Assembly (NCBI GenBank): GCA_024734495.1
Contig: JALMQS010000852.1
Span: 1,302,001 to 1,366,000 of the forward strand
DNA length: 64,000 nt
Source of the DNA: Forficula auricularia
Taxonomy: Eukaryota > Arthropoda > Insecta > Dermaptera > Forficulidae
Reading direction: 5' to 3'
The notes beneath the pieces are model-generated. The model was not told the DNA's origin. It did not search any database and saw only the letters and a list, made by a program, of their open reading frames with translations. Below are positions 23,194 through 38,100 of this stretch, one piece after another; within the stretch, counting starts at the first letter, position 1, and every line of letters starts with the position of its first letter. The translations under genes and the position numbers were made by a program.

Positions 23194-26100
23194 TTCAACA
23201 ACTCCACTCAACATCTAAAATTTATAGTTAATGTTTCTATTTCTAATAAAGTATTTGAGAGAATGAAACAATCTTTGCTTACATTGATATAGCGAGTGTT
23301 GTATTCGAGATTCTGCATTCCTAATTTGAACGGACTGTCGACAAGGTCTTTGAGAGTGCGAATGAAAGTATTGGGGCTCTGTAATAATACAACGATCGAG
23401 GCACTGTACGAGTTGTCGAAAATTACAGCAAGTAATAATAACGAGAAGAAGACAATACGGGGGGAGACTTTCCTCGGGGGCTGTTCCGATCCTGAAAAAC
23501 AAACAGACATTTATTTATTTATTAGATATCTTAGCTTGTATTCTTGTGATTCAATTTATGAAGAGTTGACATTTTGTTTAAATCACACATAATTAATTTA
23601 TTATTTAAATTTTCATATACTATATAATAACCTGATTATTTGCAGCAACGCTCAGAGAATGCTGCCGACAGGGAGCGCTGATCCCGTCGGTATATTTGCG
23701 GCAACTTTGAAATATAATTGTAATTTGAACTCAAATTTCGAAATGAAAGACTCCAATTGATTTTGAATTAAGAAACATTAAATATGTTGATAATTATCCC
23801 CCCCTTCACCACTCAAAAATTAAATATTCAATTCGCACAGAAGAAGAATCAATCCCATCTTATTTAATTTATATTTTATATATTATTTGTTTATTTTTTA
23901 ATAATTTGCCACTTTTTTATAATTTTTTAAAAATCTAAAATTTGTTATTCTGATTTTTTGATTTTTACAAAATACAAAAATTGAACTAATTTTTGACTCA
24001 AATTTCGCAATGAAAACTCCAATTGATTTTAAATTAAGAAACATTAAATATATTGATAATTATTACCTCCCCCTCCCTTCACCACTCAAAAATTAAATAT
24101 TCAATTCGCTTTTCTTTGCGCACAGAAGAAGAAATCAATCACATCTTATTTGATTTATATATTATTTGTTTATTTTTTAATAATTTGCCACTTTTTTATA
24201 ATTTTTTAAAATCTAAATTTTGTTATTCTTATTTATTGATTTTTACAAAATTGAACGACTTAAGACACGCATGCCCATATGAGTTTCTCATGGTAATACT
24301 GGAGGGAGCAGCCTGTCATACAAACAACACCTGATCTCTTTTAAATATTTGGAGCCTTATATCGATTATCGATCCCAAATTTTAAAAAAATGATATAATA
24401 TAATTCTCCTCCTCACACGATCTCATTTATTTAAATAAATCTATTTCCACACAAAAACTATCACAATGCTGTAGATTATAGAGGAAAAAAATACTTCCAG
24501 ATTCATATTTTTTTTTTTTTTTTTTAATTCAATCGAATGCAAGAAGGGGTGCACCAGCAAAGATGTAGCCCCTATGGATCTCGAAAGACCCTTGCATTAC
24601 CGAAGAGTAGGGAAAGTTGATTAAGTGAGAGGGTGTAGACGTAGGTGTCTATGCATCCTGGTTTTGAAGGTTTGAAGATCATAGGTGCTGGGAAAGATAG
24701 AGGCTGGGAGAGAGTTCCAGTTCCTTGAAGTCATGGGGATATATGTATTGGCGAATGAAGTGGTCCGGCACTTTTCCAATTTGACCGTGAAAGAGTGTTG
24801 GGAGTCGGCAAAACGTGTGCTGCGTGCAAAGCATGCTTTGGGGGGAATTATTGATTTTATCTCATGAGAGCACCTGCTGTGATAGTATCTATAGAAAAGG
24901 GAAAGGGCAGAGACATCTCTTCGATGAGCCAGCGAGTCGAGGGAGTCGGTGAGGGTAGAATCGTCAATTAGCCTGACGGCTCGTTTCTGAATTGCATCAA
25001 GGGTAGCAAGAGAATATTTTGAGGCTCCTCTCCACAGATGAGAGCCGTATTCGAGACAGGGGCGGATTTGGGCCTTGTAGATGGTGAGAAGTTGTGGGGG
25101 CTTGTAAAATTGCTTGGACCTGAATAAGAAGCCAATCTTCCTTGCTGCAGATTTCGCCACAGAGGAGATGTGTTCATTCCAAGACAGGTCAGATGCGACA
25201 GAGACGCCCAACATGGATAGGCTGTCACACACTTTCTAGAGCCTCATTTCTGTACCTGTGTCAGGACGAAAATGAGGCGAAACTTTTAAGAGACTATGTA
25301 TTTTCGGGAGTTTACAGGCATACATTTGGAGTGTGGTTTTTTAAGAGGAATGAAATTTTTGGACCGAGACGCCGCCCGCCAGGTCACCAGCCCGGAGGGC
25401 CGAGCTTCGATGGCGTGGCGAAGTGCATGCACGAAAAGCTCGTAAATTAATATACACTCTGCGATGCAAAAAAAATCGAGCAAGCAATAAAACCTTTATT
25501 AAATAGTAAGTCATTTTTAATGTTTTTTTGAAGTAACAATACATTATTGAAATTATTGCTTATTGCAAGTGTAATTCCCACTTGTTGTTGACTTAGCCCT
25601 TGATTAATTAGGCACACGATTTGAACTGTTTGAACTTCAGAAATATCCATTTTCTATATATTTTATCTAATAAAGATAAGAGTAAATAAATATTATATTT
25701 AATATTGATTTACTATGAGTTAAGAATACTAGGTCACTTATTTCACATTAAAATTAAAAAATTAAAAGATATAAATTTTTTTCTTTTTCAATATATATAT
25801 TTCGGGCTATCAACCCATCTTCAGGAAGTACAGAAAGTAACTAATTCAACTTATTGAATAACAGGTTATATATATGTTTATTGAACAGAGGGAAAGAATT
25901 TTTAAATTATTTTAAAAGGACACTTTCTCTTAAGCTATTGTTATCTTCTTGAATCCACGGAAATAAAATATGCCTTGTCGAACGATGAAAATATTATCAA
26001 TAATCAACTGGATGTAAAACAAAATATAATAATTGACCTTCTAAGCCAAAAATTTATTCCCAACCTAGAGACACAAGTCAATGAACTTAGTAACTTTTCT

Positions 26101-29100
26101 TTTATTAACCGACTTCAAAAAAGGAGGAGGTTCTCTATTCGATTGAATTTTTTTTTTTTTTTTTTTTTTTGTGCCTATGTTACCTCATATCTCCGCCAAT
26201 TGTCAACCGATTTTGAAAAATTTTTTTTGCATTGGGTCCAGTCTAGCTTCCGATTGGTCCCATTTTTTTTTCGATTTTACATAGGTATTAGACCTTTTTA
26301 TTAGGTTTAGGTATTAGACCTTTTTATTAGGTTTGTTTAGACCTAACCTCTTTGTTTATGAACCGATTTCGATGGTTCTTTTTTTATCCGAAAGGGGGTG
26401 TCTTAGGGATGGTGTCATATTAATTTGGTCAAGTTCTGATGATATAATCACTATTAATAACATCACTAAAAAGAGAAAAATAAAAATTTTTAAGAAAAAA
26501 TAAAAACCGACTTCAAAAATTAAGTGCAACAAATATAAAAATACACTAAAAGGTATAAAATAATTATTATCTTATTTAGTTACAACTAAACGACGAAATA
26601 TTAACACGAAATTACTTTTGAAGTTGGTGCCAAACATATACCTTTTATGAATCGCACTCGACGGATCTTACTTAGTACGTTTGGCGGGTACGCTCGCTTA
26701 TAGGTATAGTTTGTTTGGCACCGACTTTAAAAAGTAATTTCGTGTTAATATTTCGTCGTTTAGTTGTAACTAAATAAGATAATAATTATTTTATACCTTT
26801 TAGTGTATTTTTATATTTGTTGCATTTAATTTTTTGAAGTCGGTTTTTATTTTTTCTTAAAATTTTTTTCTAAACATACCTATGTCAACAAACGCCAACC
26901 TTATATTCTCACTTAACAATAGCTTAAGAGAAAGTGTCCTTTTGAAATAATATAAAATATCTTTCCATCTGTTCAATAAACACATATATAACTCCGTTAT
27001 CCAATAAGTTGAATTAGTTACTTTCTGAACTTCCTGAAGATGGGTTGATAGCCCGAAATATATATATTGAAAAAGAAAAAAATTATATCTTTTAATTTTT
27101 TAATTTTAATGTGAAATAAGTGACCTAGTATCCTAACTCATAGTAAATCAATATTAAATTTAATATTTATTTACTCTTATCTTTATTAAAAATGTTTCAC
27201 CTTGCACCAACACCACAATCTCTACTAATTATATTTTATCTTTCTATCAATGATGCTTAATACAAAATTATTCGTTTTATTGATATTTCAAATGGAATTT
27301 GATATTTTATTAAAACTTTATTTAATGTTTTTTTGTTAGGAAAAATGAAATTAACATTAAATATAAAAAAAGTAAAACGTTGTTCTTTTAGAGACCTTGT
27401 TGGCAGATAATGGCCAGAGTTGTGAAGAAATGATTCATCCAGGTGTTGTTATCTTCTGAACTTCTCTGGGTGATTTTCAATCCGATAGCGGTTAAAAATA
27501 AAAGGCAAACTATCGAAACCCAAACCCCGAATGAAAATGTTAGCAAATAAATATTCTTGGTCGCTGAAATTGGAGGTTGCCGAAAAATAAACCGAGGCCT
27601 GAAAAAGAGAAATCGACGTTTGATTGATTTTTTACTTTACCATACATGGTCAAGTATTGTAATCGTGCATGAAAAAAGTGTTTTTTTTCCTTCTTTTTTT
27701 CAAAATATCTCAAAAACGGCTGAAACTATTTAGATTAAAAAAATTGAGCGACACCATGGCATTTCGGTCTACAAAAAGCTCTAATAAGTGAATATCGAAA
27801 AAATTATATTTTTCGAGATAATAATTGTTTTGTCAAAACGTCTGTTAGTTAGTCTGTGCGTTACCAAATTTTTGTGGACGAACTAGGTCAAAAACTAGTG
27901 TGAATATCAAAACCAAAATTCACACGTAGTTTTAGTCCATTGAGATTAAGAGCTGATTAGATTTTGTGTATATCGACCCAAAATTAAGGGGGGGTGGAGG
28001 GGGGGTGTTAAAAATTAAAAATCTAGGTTGTTTGAACAAACTCAACCAAATTTTGTATACATAATCAGTGGACCCCAGAAGTCAAAAAATGCAAAATCTA
28101 ACCTCCCAAAATGGGGGGGGGGGGGGGGGGGGTCAAAAATGAAAATATTGGCCATTTACCAAACTCAACCAAATTTTGTATACATAATCAGTGGGTCCCA
28201 GGAGTCTAAAAATGCAAAAACTAACCCCCCCCTCCCCTACATGATTATAAATAATTTTATTAAATATTAAATATAAGTGAGGGGCCAGGTTGTATGGTAA
28301 AGTCAAGTGGATGGCCACATCAGAACACGTCAGCTTATTTCTATCGGTAATTTGAAATCAATTTGAGAAAACCAATGATAATTTTCAATTCATTTCAAGT
28401 GCCATAAGGTCTGATCTACCATAAGTACTTCTCTAAGCTTATTTCAAGCAGTAAACCATGTCTTAAGGCAGGGGTCCCCAAACTTTTTAAGAGATTTGAC
28501 CACAACATTGAAAACTCTAGGCGGGCCGGATATAACATATTATACAGAAATTATATTAATAATACGCTGTTATATATTTATATGGCATTAATATTTAATA
28601 TAGTGAATTAATTCTGTATTAGTAGCCGCGGGCCGGATGGAAAAGTTTCAAAAGACGGATTTGGCTTGCGGGTCGTAGTTTCGGGATCCCTGTCTTAATG
28701 TATTAAAATAAATCACATAATCTTTTTCTTACGAGAATCGGACGAATGGCAGGGTGAAATCAATGTATTGGAAGCGATATTTGGCAAAGAGTAGAGCTGT
28801 GCCCAAGTCGATCGACTTGTTCTGGAACATTCCTATCAGACCGTTGTAGTAGCCGTTGATGGAGTGGTAGCCCCAGTCAGAGGTATACTGCTCAGAAATT
28901 CTGAAAATAACAATTTATTGTATTTTTCGATATTTCTAAACAGGATGTAACTGTAATGAGGGAAGATAATTCAGGAGGGGCCTATATGGGTTGGAAAATG
29001 AAAAAGTTTATACAAACATACGCCCGAAAATGCTTTTTTTACCAGTTATACACCATTTTGATTTTTTTTTAACTAAATAATTTATTAATTAATCTAAAAA

Positions 29101-32100
29101 TTAAAACATATGGAGAGTGATTGTCTTAATCCAAGGTCAAAAGATCGCTATGTTAAGATATGCCGATGACATTGCCCTTCAGGAAGCAATAAAATGACGC
29201 CTTGAATGGAATTAACCAAATCCTAATAGAAGAAATCAAAATGAAAATAAACAAGAATAAAACCAAGGTCCTAGTATGTACAAAAAGAACAAACGAGACA
29301 GGAATGCGATCAAAATTAACCAAGAAAACCTGAGAAGGAGTTAAGGAATTCCGCTACCTAGGAAGTAAAATAACATGGGATGGGAGGAGCGAAAACGAAA
29401 TTAAATTAAGAATTGCTCAAGCAAAAATGGGGTTTAATTCAAAACAAAAACTACTATGCCTCTCCTCAATCAGCTTAGAAAACAGGAAGTTGCTATTGAA
29501 GACAAATGTATGGAGCATAGACATGTACGGGTGTGAAACCTGGACAATTGGAAAAGCGGAGAGAAAGAGATTGGAGGCTTTCGAAATGTGGTGATACAGA
29601 AGAATGATGAATAACAAATGGATGGATAAAATTACAAATGAAGAAGTTCTTGGAAGAATCGGAGAAAGAAGAACCTTGTGGAAGAGTCTGAAGAAGAGAA
29701 GAGGTCAGATGATGGGGCACACACTGAGACATGGGGGACTGCTTAGGGATATCTTGGAGGGGGAGGTGGGAAAGAAAAGGGGAAGGGGAAGACCCAGATT
29801 AGAATATTTCAACCAAATAATTGGGGATATGGGATGCCAGACATTTAGAGAGGTCAAACAGCTGGCGGGGGACAGAGTCGAGTGGAGACGGATTGTTGCA
29901 TCAAACCAGTCTTAGGACTGTATACTCAATGATGATGGATTGTCTTAAGGGTTTGGCTGACTGCCCGGCAAGCAAGTTAGCGCTTGGGTCTATTCCTGAG
30001 GGGACGAAGCCCTCTGATATGCAATATGGAAAAATATTTCTAATAAAATCTTAGATTCGTCCCTTAATAAAATAAATTCGTTTATAAATCATTTATATCT
30101 CTAAAACGTCTTGACCGATTGAGATGACATTCTGCACGAAATTCATTAATGTAAAGAACTGTTTTTAACATTTAGTAGTTGGATTATAGTGAAACATATT
30201 AAGCACAGGAGTTTTTTAACGGGTTATAGTGGTGTTTCCTCTTTGTGAAAAACCACTATAACCCGTTAAAAAACACCTGTGAACTATTTTTAGAAAAAAA
30301 TATTAATTTGATCCAATTACTCATTTCGAAATAGCTGGCCATTTAAAATTTTTTAATGAAAATAATTCAAAAATGGTAAAATTTTTTTATTAATTCTCAG
30401 GAGTAACGTTTAGTAACCTGTTTAATTTACTATCGAATGGTATAACTGTCAAGACTATCGGAAAAAGGATAACACTAAAACAGCTATACCATATGACGAT
30501 TAATGTAAATATCCTCTTTAAGCTTGAAAATAATTTTTATAAAAAAAGTAAAACCCACTTCAAAAAAATTAAATGCAACAAATAAAATAATAAGAAATCA
30601 AAAATCAAATAAAATGGACTAAAAGTATAAAATAATTATTATCTTATTTTTGTTACAACTAAACGACGAAATATTAACATGAAATCACTTTTTGAAGTCG
30701 GTGCTAAACAAACTATATAAACGAGAATACCCGCCAAATGTACTAAGTAAGATACGTCGAGTTCGATTCATAAAATGTATATGTTTGGCACCGACTTCAA
30801 AAAAGTGATTTCATGTAAATATTTCATCATTTAGTTGTAACTAAATTATATAATTATTTTATACCTTTTAGTGCATTTTATTTGATTTTTAAGTTATTAT
30901 TATTTTATTTATTGCACTTAATTTTTTTGAAGTCGGTTTTATTTTTTTATAAAAATTATTTTTATTTTTCTCTTTTAGTGATGTTATTAATAGTGACTTA
31001 ATATAATACCTTGCATGCATCTCGTAAGAGAAAGCGTCGAGCGAAATGAACCAGAAAATGATAATAAAATTCAATTCATAAATATAGAAATTCCTCTCGA
31101 AACGTTTGCGGGTTTTAAATGGATGTTTTAAGATTTTTTTTATAAATGATTTTATTTATTATAATTTCGATTATTTGGTCATAGAATTGGAGATTTACGT
31201 TAATTCGTCATTGATCATATCTTCAGAACTTGACCAAATTAATATGGGACCACCCCTAATGTACCCTCTTTCCAATAAAAAGAATCATTAAAATCGGTTA
31301 TTAAACAAAGAAGTTATGCCTGAACAAACATAGCAAAAAGGTCAAATACCAATGAAAAAATGGGACCAATTGGAAACTAGACTGAACCCAATGCAAAAAA
31401 ATCATCAAAATCGGTTCACAATTGACTAAGATATGAGATAACATAGACACAAAAAAATTCAGTAGAATTGAGAAGCTCTTCCTTTTTTGAAGTCGGTTAA
31501 AAATTGAATGCAAAAACTTAAATAAACTGCAACGGATCGTTGCTAAACTTTATCCAAATTCATTTGAAATATTAATATGTTTGTTCCTTTATTATTAATC
31601 AGATATCACTTGCAATTTGTAGTTCATATTGAAATTAATTCAAAAATAATTCTCATTTAAGAGTCGAGGAATAACCATTCTACATTGGATTTTTGACGTT
31701 TCGGTTTTTATTGGTAACCATTGCTGGAGACATAGAGGAATCGACTTAAAATCAAAAATAGCCATCGATTCTCATCTAATACTTGAGGAATAACAATTCT
31801 ACATTAGGTTTTTGACGTTTCGATTATTATTGGTAACCATTGCTGAAGACATGGAGGAAACGACTTAAAAATCAAAAATAACGATCGATTCTTATCTAAT
31901 ACTAGAGGAATAACCTTATTGAATTCCATTTTTGATGTTTTGACTATTAATGGAAACCTCTACTGAAAATGTAGAAGAATCGACTTAAAATCAAAAGACT
32001 AAATTCTTTTATGGCAAACAACTCAAGCTTGAGTTGTTTACCAAAAAGAATTTAGTCTTTTTGATTTTAAGTCGATTCTTCTACATTTTCAGTAGAGGTT

Positions 32101-35100
32101 TCCATTAATAGTCAAAACATCAAAAATGGAATTCAATAAGGTTATTCCTCTAGTATTAGATAAGAATCGATCGTTATTTTTGATTTTAAGTCGATTCCTC
32201 CATGTCTTCAGCAATGGTTACCAATAATAATCGAAACGTCAAAAACCTAATGTAGAATTGTTATTCCTCAAGTATTAGATGAGAATCAATCACTATTTTT
32301 GATTTTAAGTCGATTCCTCTATGTCTTCAGCAATGGTTACCAATAAAAACCGAAACGTCAAAAATCCAATATAGAATGATTATTCCTCAAGTACTAGATG
32401 AGAATCAATCGCTATTTTTGGTTTAAAGTTGATTTCTCTATGTCTTCAGGAATGGTTACTAATAAAAACCGAAACGTCAAAAATCCAATATAGAATGGAT
32501 ATTTCTCAAGTATTAGATGAGAATCAATCGCTATTTTTATTTTAAGTCGATTCCTCCATGTCTTCAGCAATGGTTACTAATAAAAACCGAAACGTCAAAA
32601 ATCCAATATAGAATGATTATTCCTCAAGTACTAGATGAGAATCAATCGCTATTTTTGGTTTAAAGTCGATTTCTCTATGTCTTCAGCAATGGTTACTAAT
32701 AAAAACCGAAACGTCAAAAATCCAATATAGAATGATTATTCCTCAAGTACTAGATGAGAATCAATCGCTATTTTTGGTTTAAAGTCGATTTCTCTATGTC
32801 TTCAACAATGGTTACTAATAAAAACCGAAACGTCAAAAATCCAATATAGAATGATTATTCCTCAAGTACTAGATGAGAATCAATCGCTATTTTTGGTTTA
32901 AAATCGATTTCTCTGTCTTCAGCAAAGGTAACGGATAAGAAAACAACGCAGTTGCTATGGTTACTCATAAAAATTCCTCCCAAATTTTTAGCATTTCACA
33001 GAGAGAAGCCTATCCATTCTTACTTAAGTTAGGTTAAATGAGCTATATTAAAACGATCAAATGAATAAATTTAAAATTTTTTTTAAAAGTACTATCTTAC
33101 TTTAGAGTAAAGTACTTTAAAATATAATTTTACTAAAAACTTTATTTAACCTTTTTTGTGGTCCCCAAGGTACTTAATTAGGATATTAAATTTCATCAAA
33201 ATTGGTTAAGTCATTTTCAAAATATTTAGAAAAAAATAAAAAGTACCGAAATAAAGTACTAATGTTTGTGGGCCGATATGTACCAAAAACTAATCAGCGC
33301 TTCATTTTGTTAAACTAATGGTAGGTTTTCAATTTCATTTCAATCGGTGCAACGGTGTGGAAAAAATCGTGGGCCAAAAAAGCGATAACATCCATCCATA
33401 CATACCATCCATACGCACGCACTAAATGAAAAAATCGCCCTTTTTGGCCTCTCGACGAGACCCCATGTAATTTTTGACAAAACCGTCACGTGTTAAAATT
33501 CAACCTATATGAATACTACAATTTGTGACTTTAATTGAGTCCATAGGTTCCGTAGTCTTTACCTGAGGACCCTTTGAAGCCACGCTTGCCCCGAGAGCGA
33601 TTGCAATACTTTACCCATGCTTTGCATTGGATAAAGTAAAAACCTGGAGATGGAGAATTTTAAAAATTTCAAAATATACTCTGAAATGACTATATCTCCC
33701 ATTCAGGGACAATAGAACAAAGAACTCAAATATGTTTGTTCTTTTAACCGACTTCAAAAAATGAGGAGGTTCTCTATTCGATTGAATTTTTTTTTTTTTT
33801 TTTTTTGTGCCTATGTTACCTCATATCTCCGCCAATTGTCAACCGATTTTGAAAAATTTTTGCATTGGGTCCAGTCTAGCTTCCGATTGGTATTCGATTT
33901 TTTTTCATAGGTATTAGACCTTTTTTATTAGGTTTGTTTAGACCTAACCTCTTTGTTTATGAACCGATTTCGATGTTTCTTTTTTTATCCGAAAGGGGGT
34001 GTCTTAGGGATGGTGTCATATTAATTTGATCAAGTTCTGATGATATGATCACTATTAATAACATCACTAAAAAGAGAAAAATAAAAATAATTTTTAAGAA
34101 AAAATAAAACCGACTTCAAAAAATTAAATGCAACAAATAAAATCCACTAAAAGGTATAAAATAATTATTATCTTATTTAGTTACAACTAAACGACGAAAT
34201 ATTAACACGAAATTACTTTTTGAATTCGGTACCAAACAAACTATACCTATAAGCGAGCGTACCCGCTAAACGTACTAAGTAAGATCCGTCGAGTGCGATT
34301 CATATAGGTATATGTTTGGCACCGACTTCAAAAAGTAATTTCGTGTTAATATTTCGTCGTTTAGTTGTAACTAAATAAGATAATAATTATTTTATACCGC
34401 TACAGTATATTTTATTTGTTGCATTAATTTTTTGAAATCGGTTTTTTTTTTTTCTTAAAATTTTTATGTATTTTAATACTTCGCTTTTCTAAACTATAAC
34501 CACATATCGACATCTTTTTCTAGTTTGAGAGATTTTGAAAAGTTCTGATAACATATTTCGGGCTTCTTTCCCCCCTTTAGGGTTCGAATTTCAAAAAATC
34601 CCTTCTTAGCCCTCACATAAATTGTTGAAAGAATAAACACTAGAAATTTCATCTTTCTAGGACGTGGGGTTTGGGCTGTGCGTGAATTCTCTTCATATAT
34701 TAGGTTGGCAACTAAGTAATTACGGATTTCACTCATAGATGGCTTCAGTTGAATTTTCAGGTTTGCTGGCGTAGTCCAAATGTAAAACACATTTTGTTAT
34801 TTGATAGTTGGCAATTCAGCTGTCAATCAGTAAAAAAAGTTTTTTGATCGGTTGCGTAGTTTTCGTTTGGCGTTCGTTGAAAAATGGAAAATCAAAAGGA
34901 ACATTTTCGTCATATTTTGCTTTTTTATTTCCGCAAAGGGAAAAACGCATCGCAAACTCACAAAAAGTTATGTGCTGTTTATGGCGACGAAGCCTTTAAA
35001 GAACGGCAGTGTCAAAATTGGTTTGCCAAATTTCGTTCTGGTGATTTTTCACTCAAAAGATGAAAAACGCTCTGGTCGTCCAGTTGAAGTTGATGACGAC

Positions 35101-38100
35101 CTAATCAAAGCAATAATCGATTCGGATCGTCACAGTACAACACGTGAGATTGCAGAGAAGCTTCATGTATCACATACATGCATTGAAAATCACTTAAAAC
35201 AACTTGGCTATGTTCAAAAACTCGATACATGGGTTCCTCACGAACTGAAAGAAACGCATTTAACGCAACGCATTAACAGCTGCGATTTATTTAAAAGAAA
35301 CGTAATGAAAATGATCCATTTTTAAAACGACTGATAACTGGCGATGAAAAATGGGTTGTTTACAACAATATCAAGCGGAAAAGATCGTGGAGCAGGCCAG
35401 GTGAACCAGCTCAAACAACATCAAAAGCTGGTATTCATCAAAAGAAGGTTTTGTTATCAGTTTGGTGGGATTACAAAGGAATTGTCTACTTTGAACTCTT
35501 ACCACCCAACCGAACGATCACATATGCTTCACGCTTAAGCCACGGGACGTATCGAACTATATTCTTGAAGGAGACAATAAAAGAGTGTGTCTTCTGCTGG
35601 AATTATAAATTTTATTTATTTATAACGAAACTATAGTTTCGTTATTAATAAATAGAAGACACACTCTCTTTATTGTCTCCTTCAATATATAAAAATTCTG
35701 CTACTCTCTGCAAAAAACTTTCAATTTGAAACTATATTCGCAACATATGTCCGTTTGGTGCTCCGATTGGTATATCTAAATTTCGGGCCAGGTTTATAAT
35801 TATTGTTCCCTTAAACAAAAATAATATTGACAGTTGAAAGATTTCCAAAAAGCTATTATCGGCCATCTTGTTCTACCCCCAGAGAGGCGCTGGAGTTGTT
35901 TCCTCGAAAAAAATATTTTTTACATGCCACAGGTGTGATATCTATAAAAACACTCGTGTATTTGAATGGAATATTGTGTGAAAATTTCAAAGAAATCGGT
36001 GAAGAACTTTCGGAGATCCTTCAACGTATCACTTAAGCGTAACAGTACATTTTTATTTATATAGATGAAGAGAGAGAAGATATAAATACAAGATTTGTTA
36101 ATTTAATAGTATGAGATATATAAATAGTAAAAATCAATTCTTACGTAAAGTTTAAGGTATCTTGGAGATGGAGTATACAATCGAAGCTCATTTTGCTGAT
36201 TACATTCAGATGTCGACGACTGTAGACGTTAAAGTTGGCCCAATCATCTTCCACGACTGGGATTCCCGTTTCGATTATCATTCCAGAGAAATCTTTATGT
36301 AATGGCGGATTCGGAATTGGAATTCCCGGTTGCCAGCCGATGCAATTTGTCCAAATTAAATCGGGCAGATTGAAACCGTAACGGAACAGCCAACAAATCC
36401 TACACAATGGCAATTTACATTTTAATTTAATAGGAGACAAATTAGAGTTCCCGCATGTATTCTATCCTGTTTTCCTAGCATGGTTCATTTTATTTAAATA
36501 ATTAAATGATTTTTTAGAAAAAATTTAAAGGTATTTTAAGGACGTTCCCTAATATAGCTCAGATGCAGTTCGCTCTTTCCCCTACTCTCACATGCGCAGA
36601 AAGGCAAAAATATTTTAACTGCGTCGTTTCTCGGATCTGGCAACATTGCATTCTTACCGACGCTAAAAGACAAAAATAAAAAAATAAGTTGATGTGTTCT
36701 GATGTGGCCATCCACTTGACTTTACCATACAACCTGGTTCCTCACTTATATTTAATATTTAATAAAATTATTTATAATCATGTAGGAGGGGGGTGATTAT
36801 TTATACAAAATTTGGTTGATTTTGGTACAAGAGCCTATATTTTCATTTTTTGACCCCCTCCCCCAACCCCATTTTGGGAGGTTAGTTAGTTTTTGAATTT
36901 TTAGACTCCTGGGTGCCCACTGATTATGTATATAAAATTTGGTTGAGTTTGGTCAAATGGCCAAGATTTTTAATTTTTAACCGCCCCTCCACCTCCCTTA
37001 ATTTTGGGTCGATGCACCAAAATCTAATCAGCTCTTAATCTCAATGGACCAAAACTTCATATGAAATTTGGTTTCGATATTCACAATAGTTTTTGAGCTA
37101 GCTCGTCCGCAAAAATTTGGTAACACACAGACTAACTAACTAACAGACAACCAGACAGACTAACAGACATTTTTATTTATTTTTATTTTATTTATCCAGA
37201 AAAATACACAACATACAAATATGTCATGTCCTATAGAGTTGACAAGTCAACTGTACATAGGACCGGATTAAAATCTTATATCTATCTTATATTATATATC
37301 TTATATCTATCTTATATTATATATCTTATATCTATCTTATATTATATATCTTATATCTATCTTATATTATATATCTTATATCTATCTTATATTATATATC
37401 TTATATCTATCTTATATTATATATCTTATATCTATCTTATATTATATATCTTATATATAACAGTTAATCATTATTTAATTTTAATTTTACAAAGAATTAC
37501 TATAGTTGAGATATGGAGTACATTGTTAAACATTAGTTCTCATTAGATATTTACATACATATCACAGGGTGAAATCACAATGATCCAATCCATTTAACCA
37601 ATTTTTTTCTCAATATTTTTTTGTCACACGACAGGTTTTTTTGATCATTTGGTAGTTTGTTAAAATATTTAATTGCCACAAAATAGGCATTTTTTTGGGC
37701 AATTGACTTATTAATCTTTGGTAGGACAATTGATCTATGTCTAGTTCTGCCACTATGTTGATTATACATAATCTTACACTCATCATAATAATAAATAACA
37801 GAGTTAACAATAAAAGAATCATCAATAGCCAGGACAGGTTGTACCTTAATTTTTTTAATAAGTCTAGTCAGTATAGTGATAAGTGGTTTCATTGCATTAT
37901 CGTATGCGCCACCCCACGCAATTATACCGTAGTTAATTATACTCTCAAACAAAGCCTGATAAATCATCCTCATAGCCCTTAGATCCAATATTGCACTTAA
38001 CTTATGTAAAACAAAATTTATATATCTGGTTTTCTTGATAATTTGCTTTATGTGATAGTTCCATCTCAAATGACAATCTATATAGATACCCAAATATTTA

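Noticed and set aside
24053..24334. 93-aa plus-strand ORF
   Set aside because: AT-rich tandem duplication; codons are poly-A/T biased with no motif.
25142..25450. 102-aa plus-strand ORF
   Set aside because: First part is antisense to the LINE RT; the rest has no recognisable motif.
37226..37546. 106-aa ORF over the 25-bp repeat
   Set aside because: Repeat artefact inside a LINE 3' UTR.
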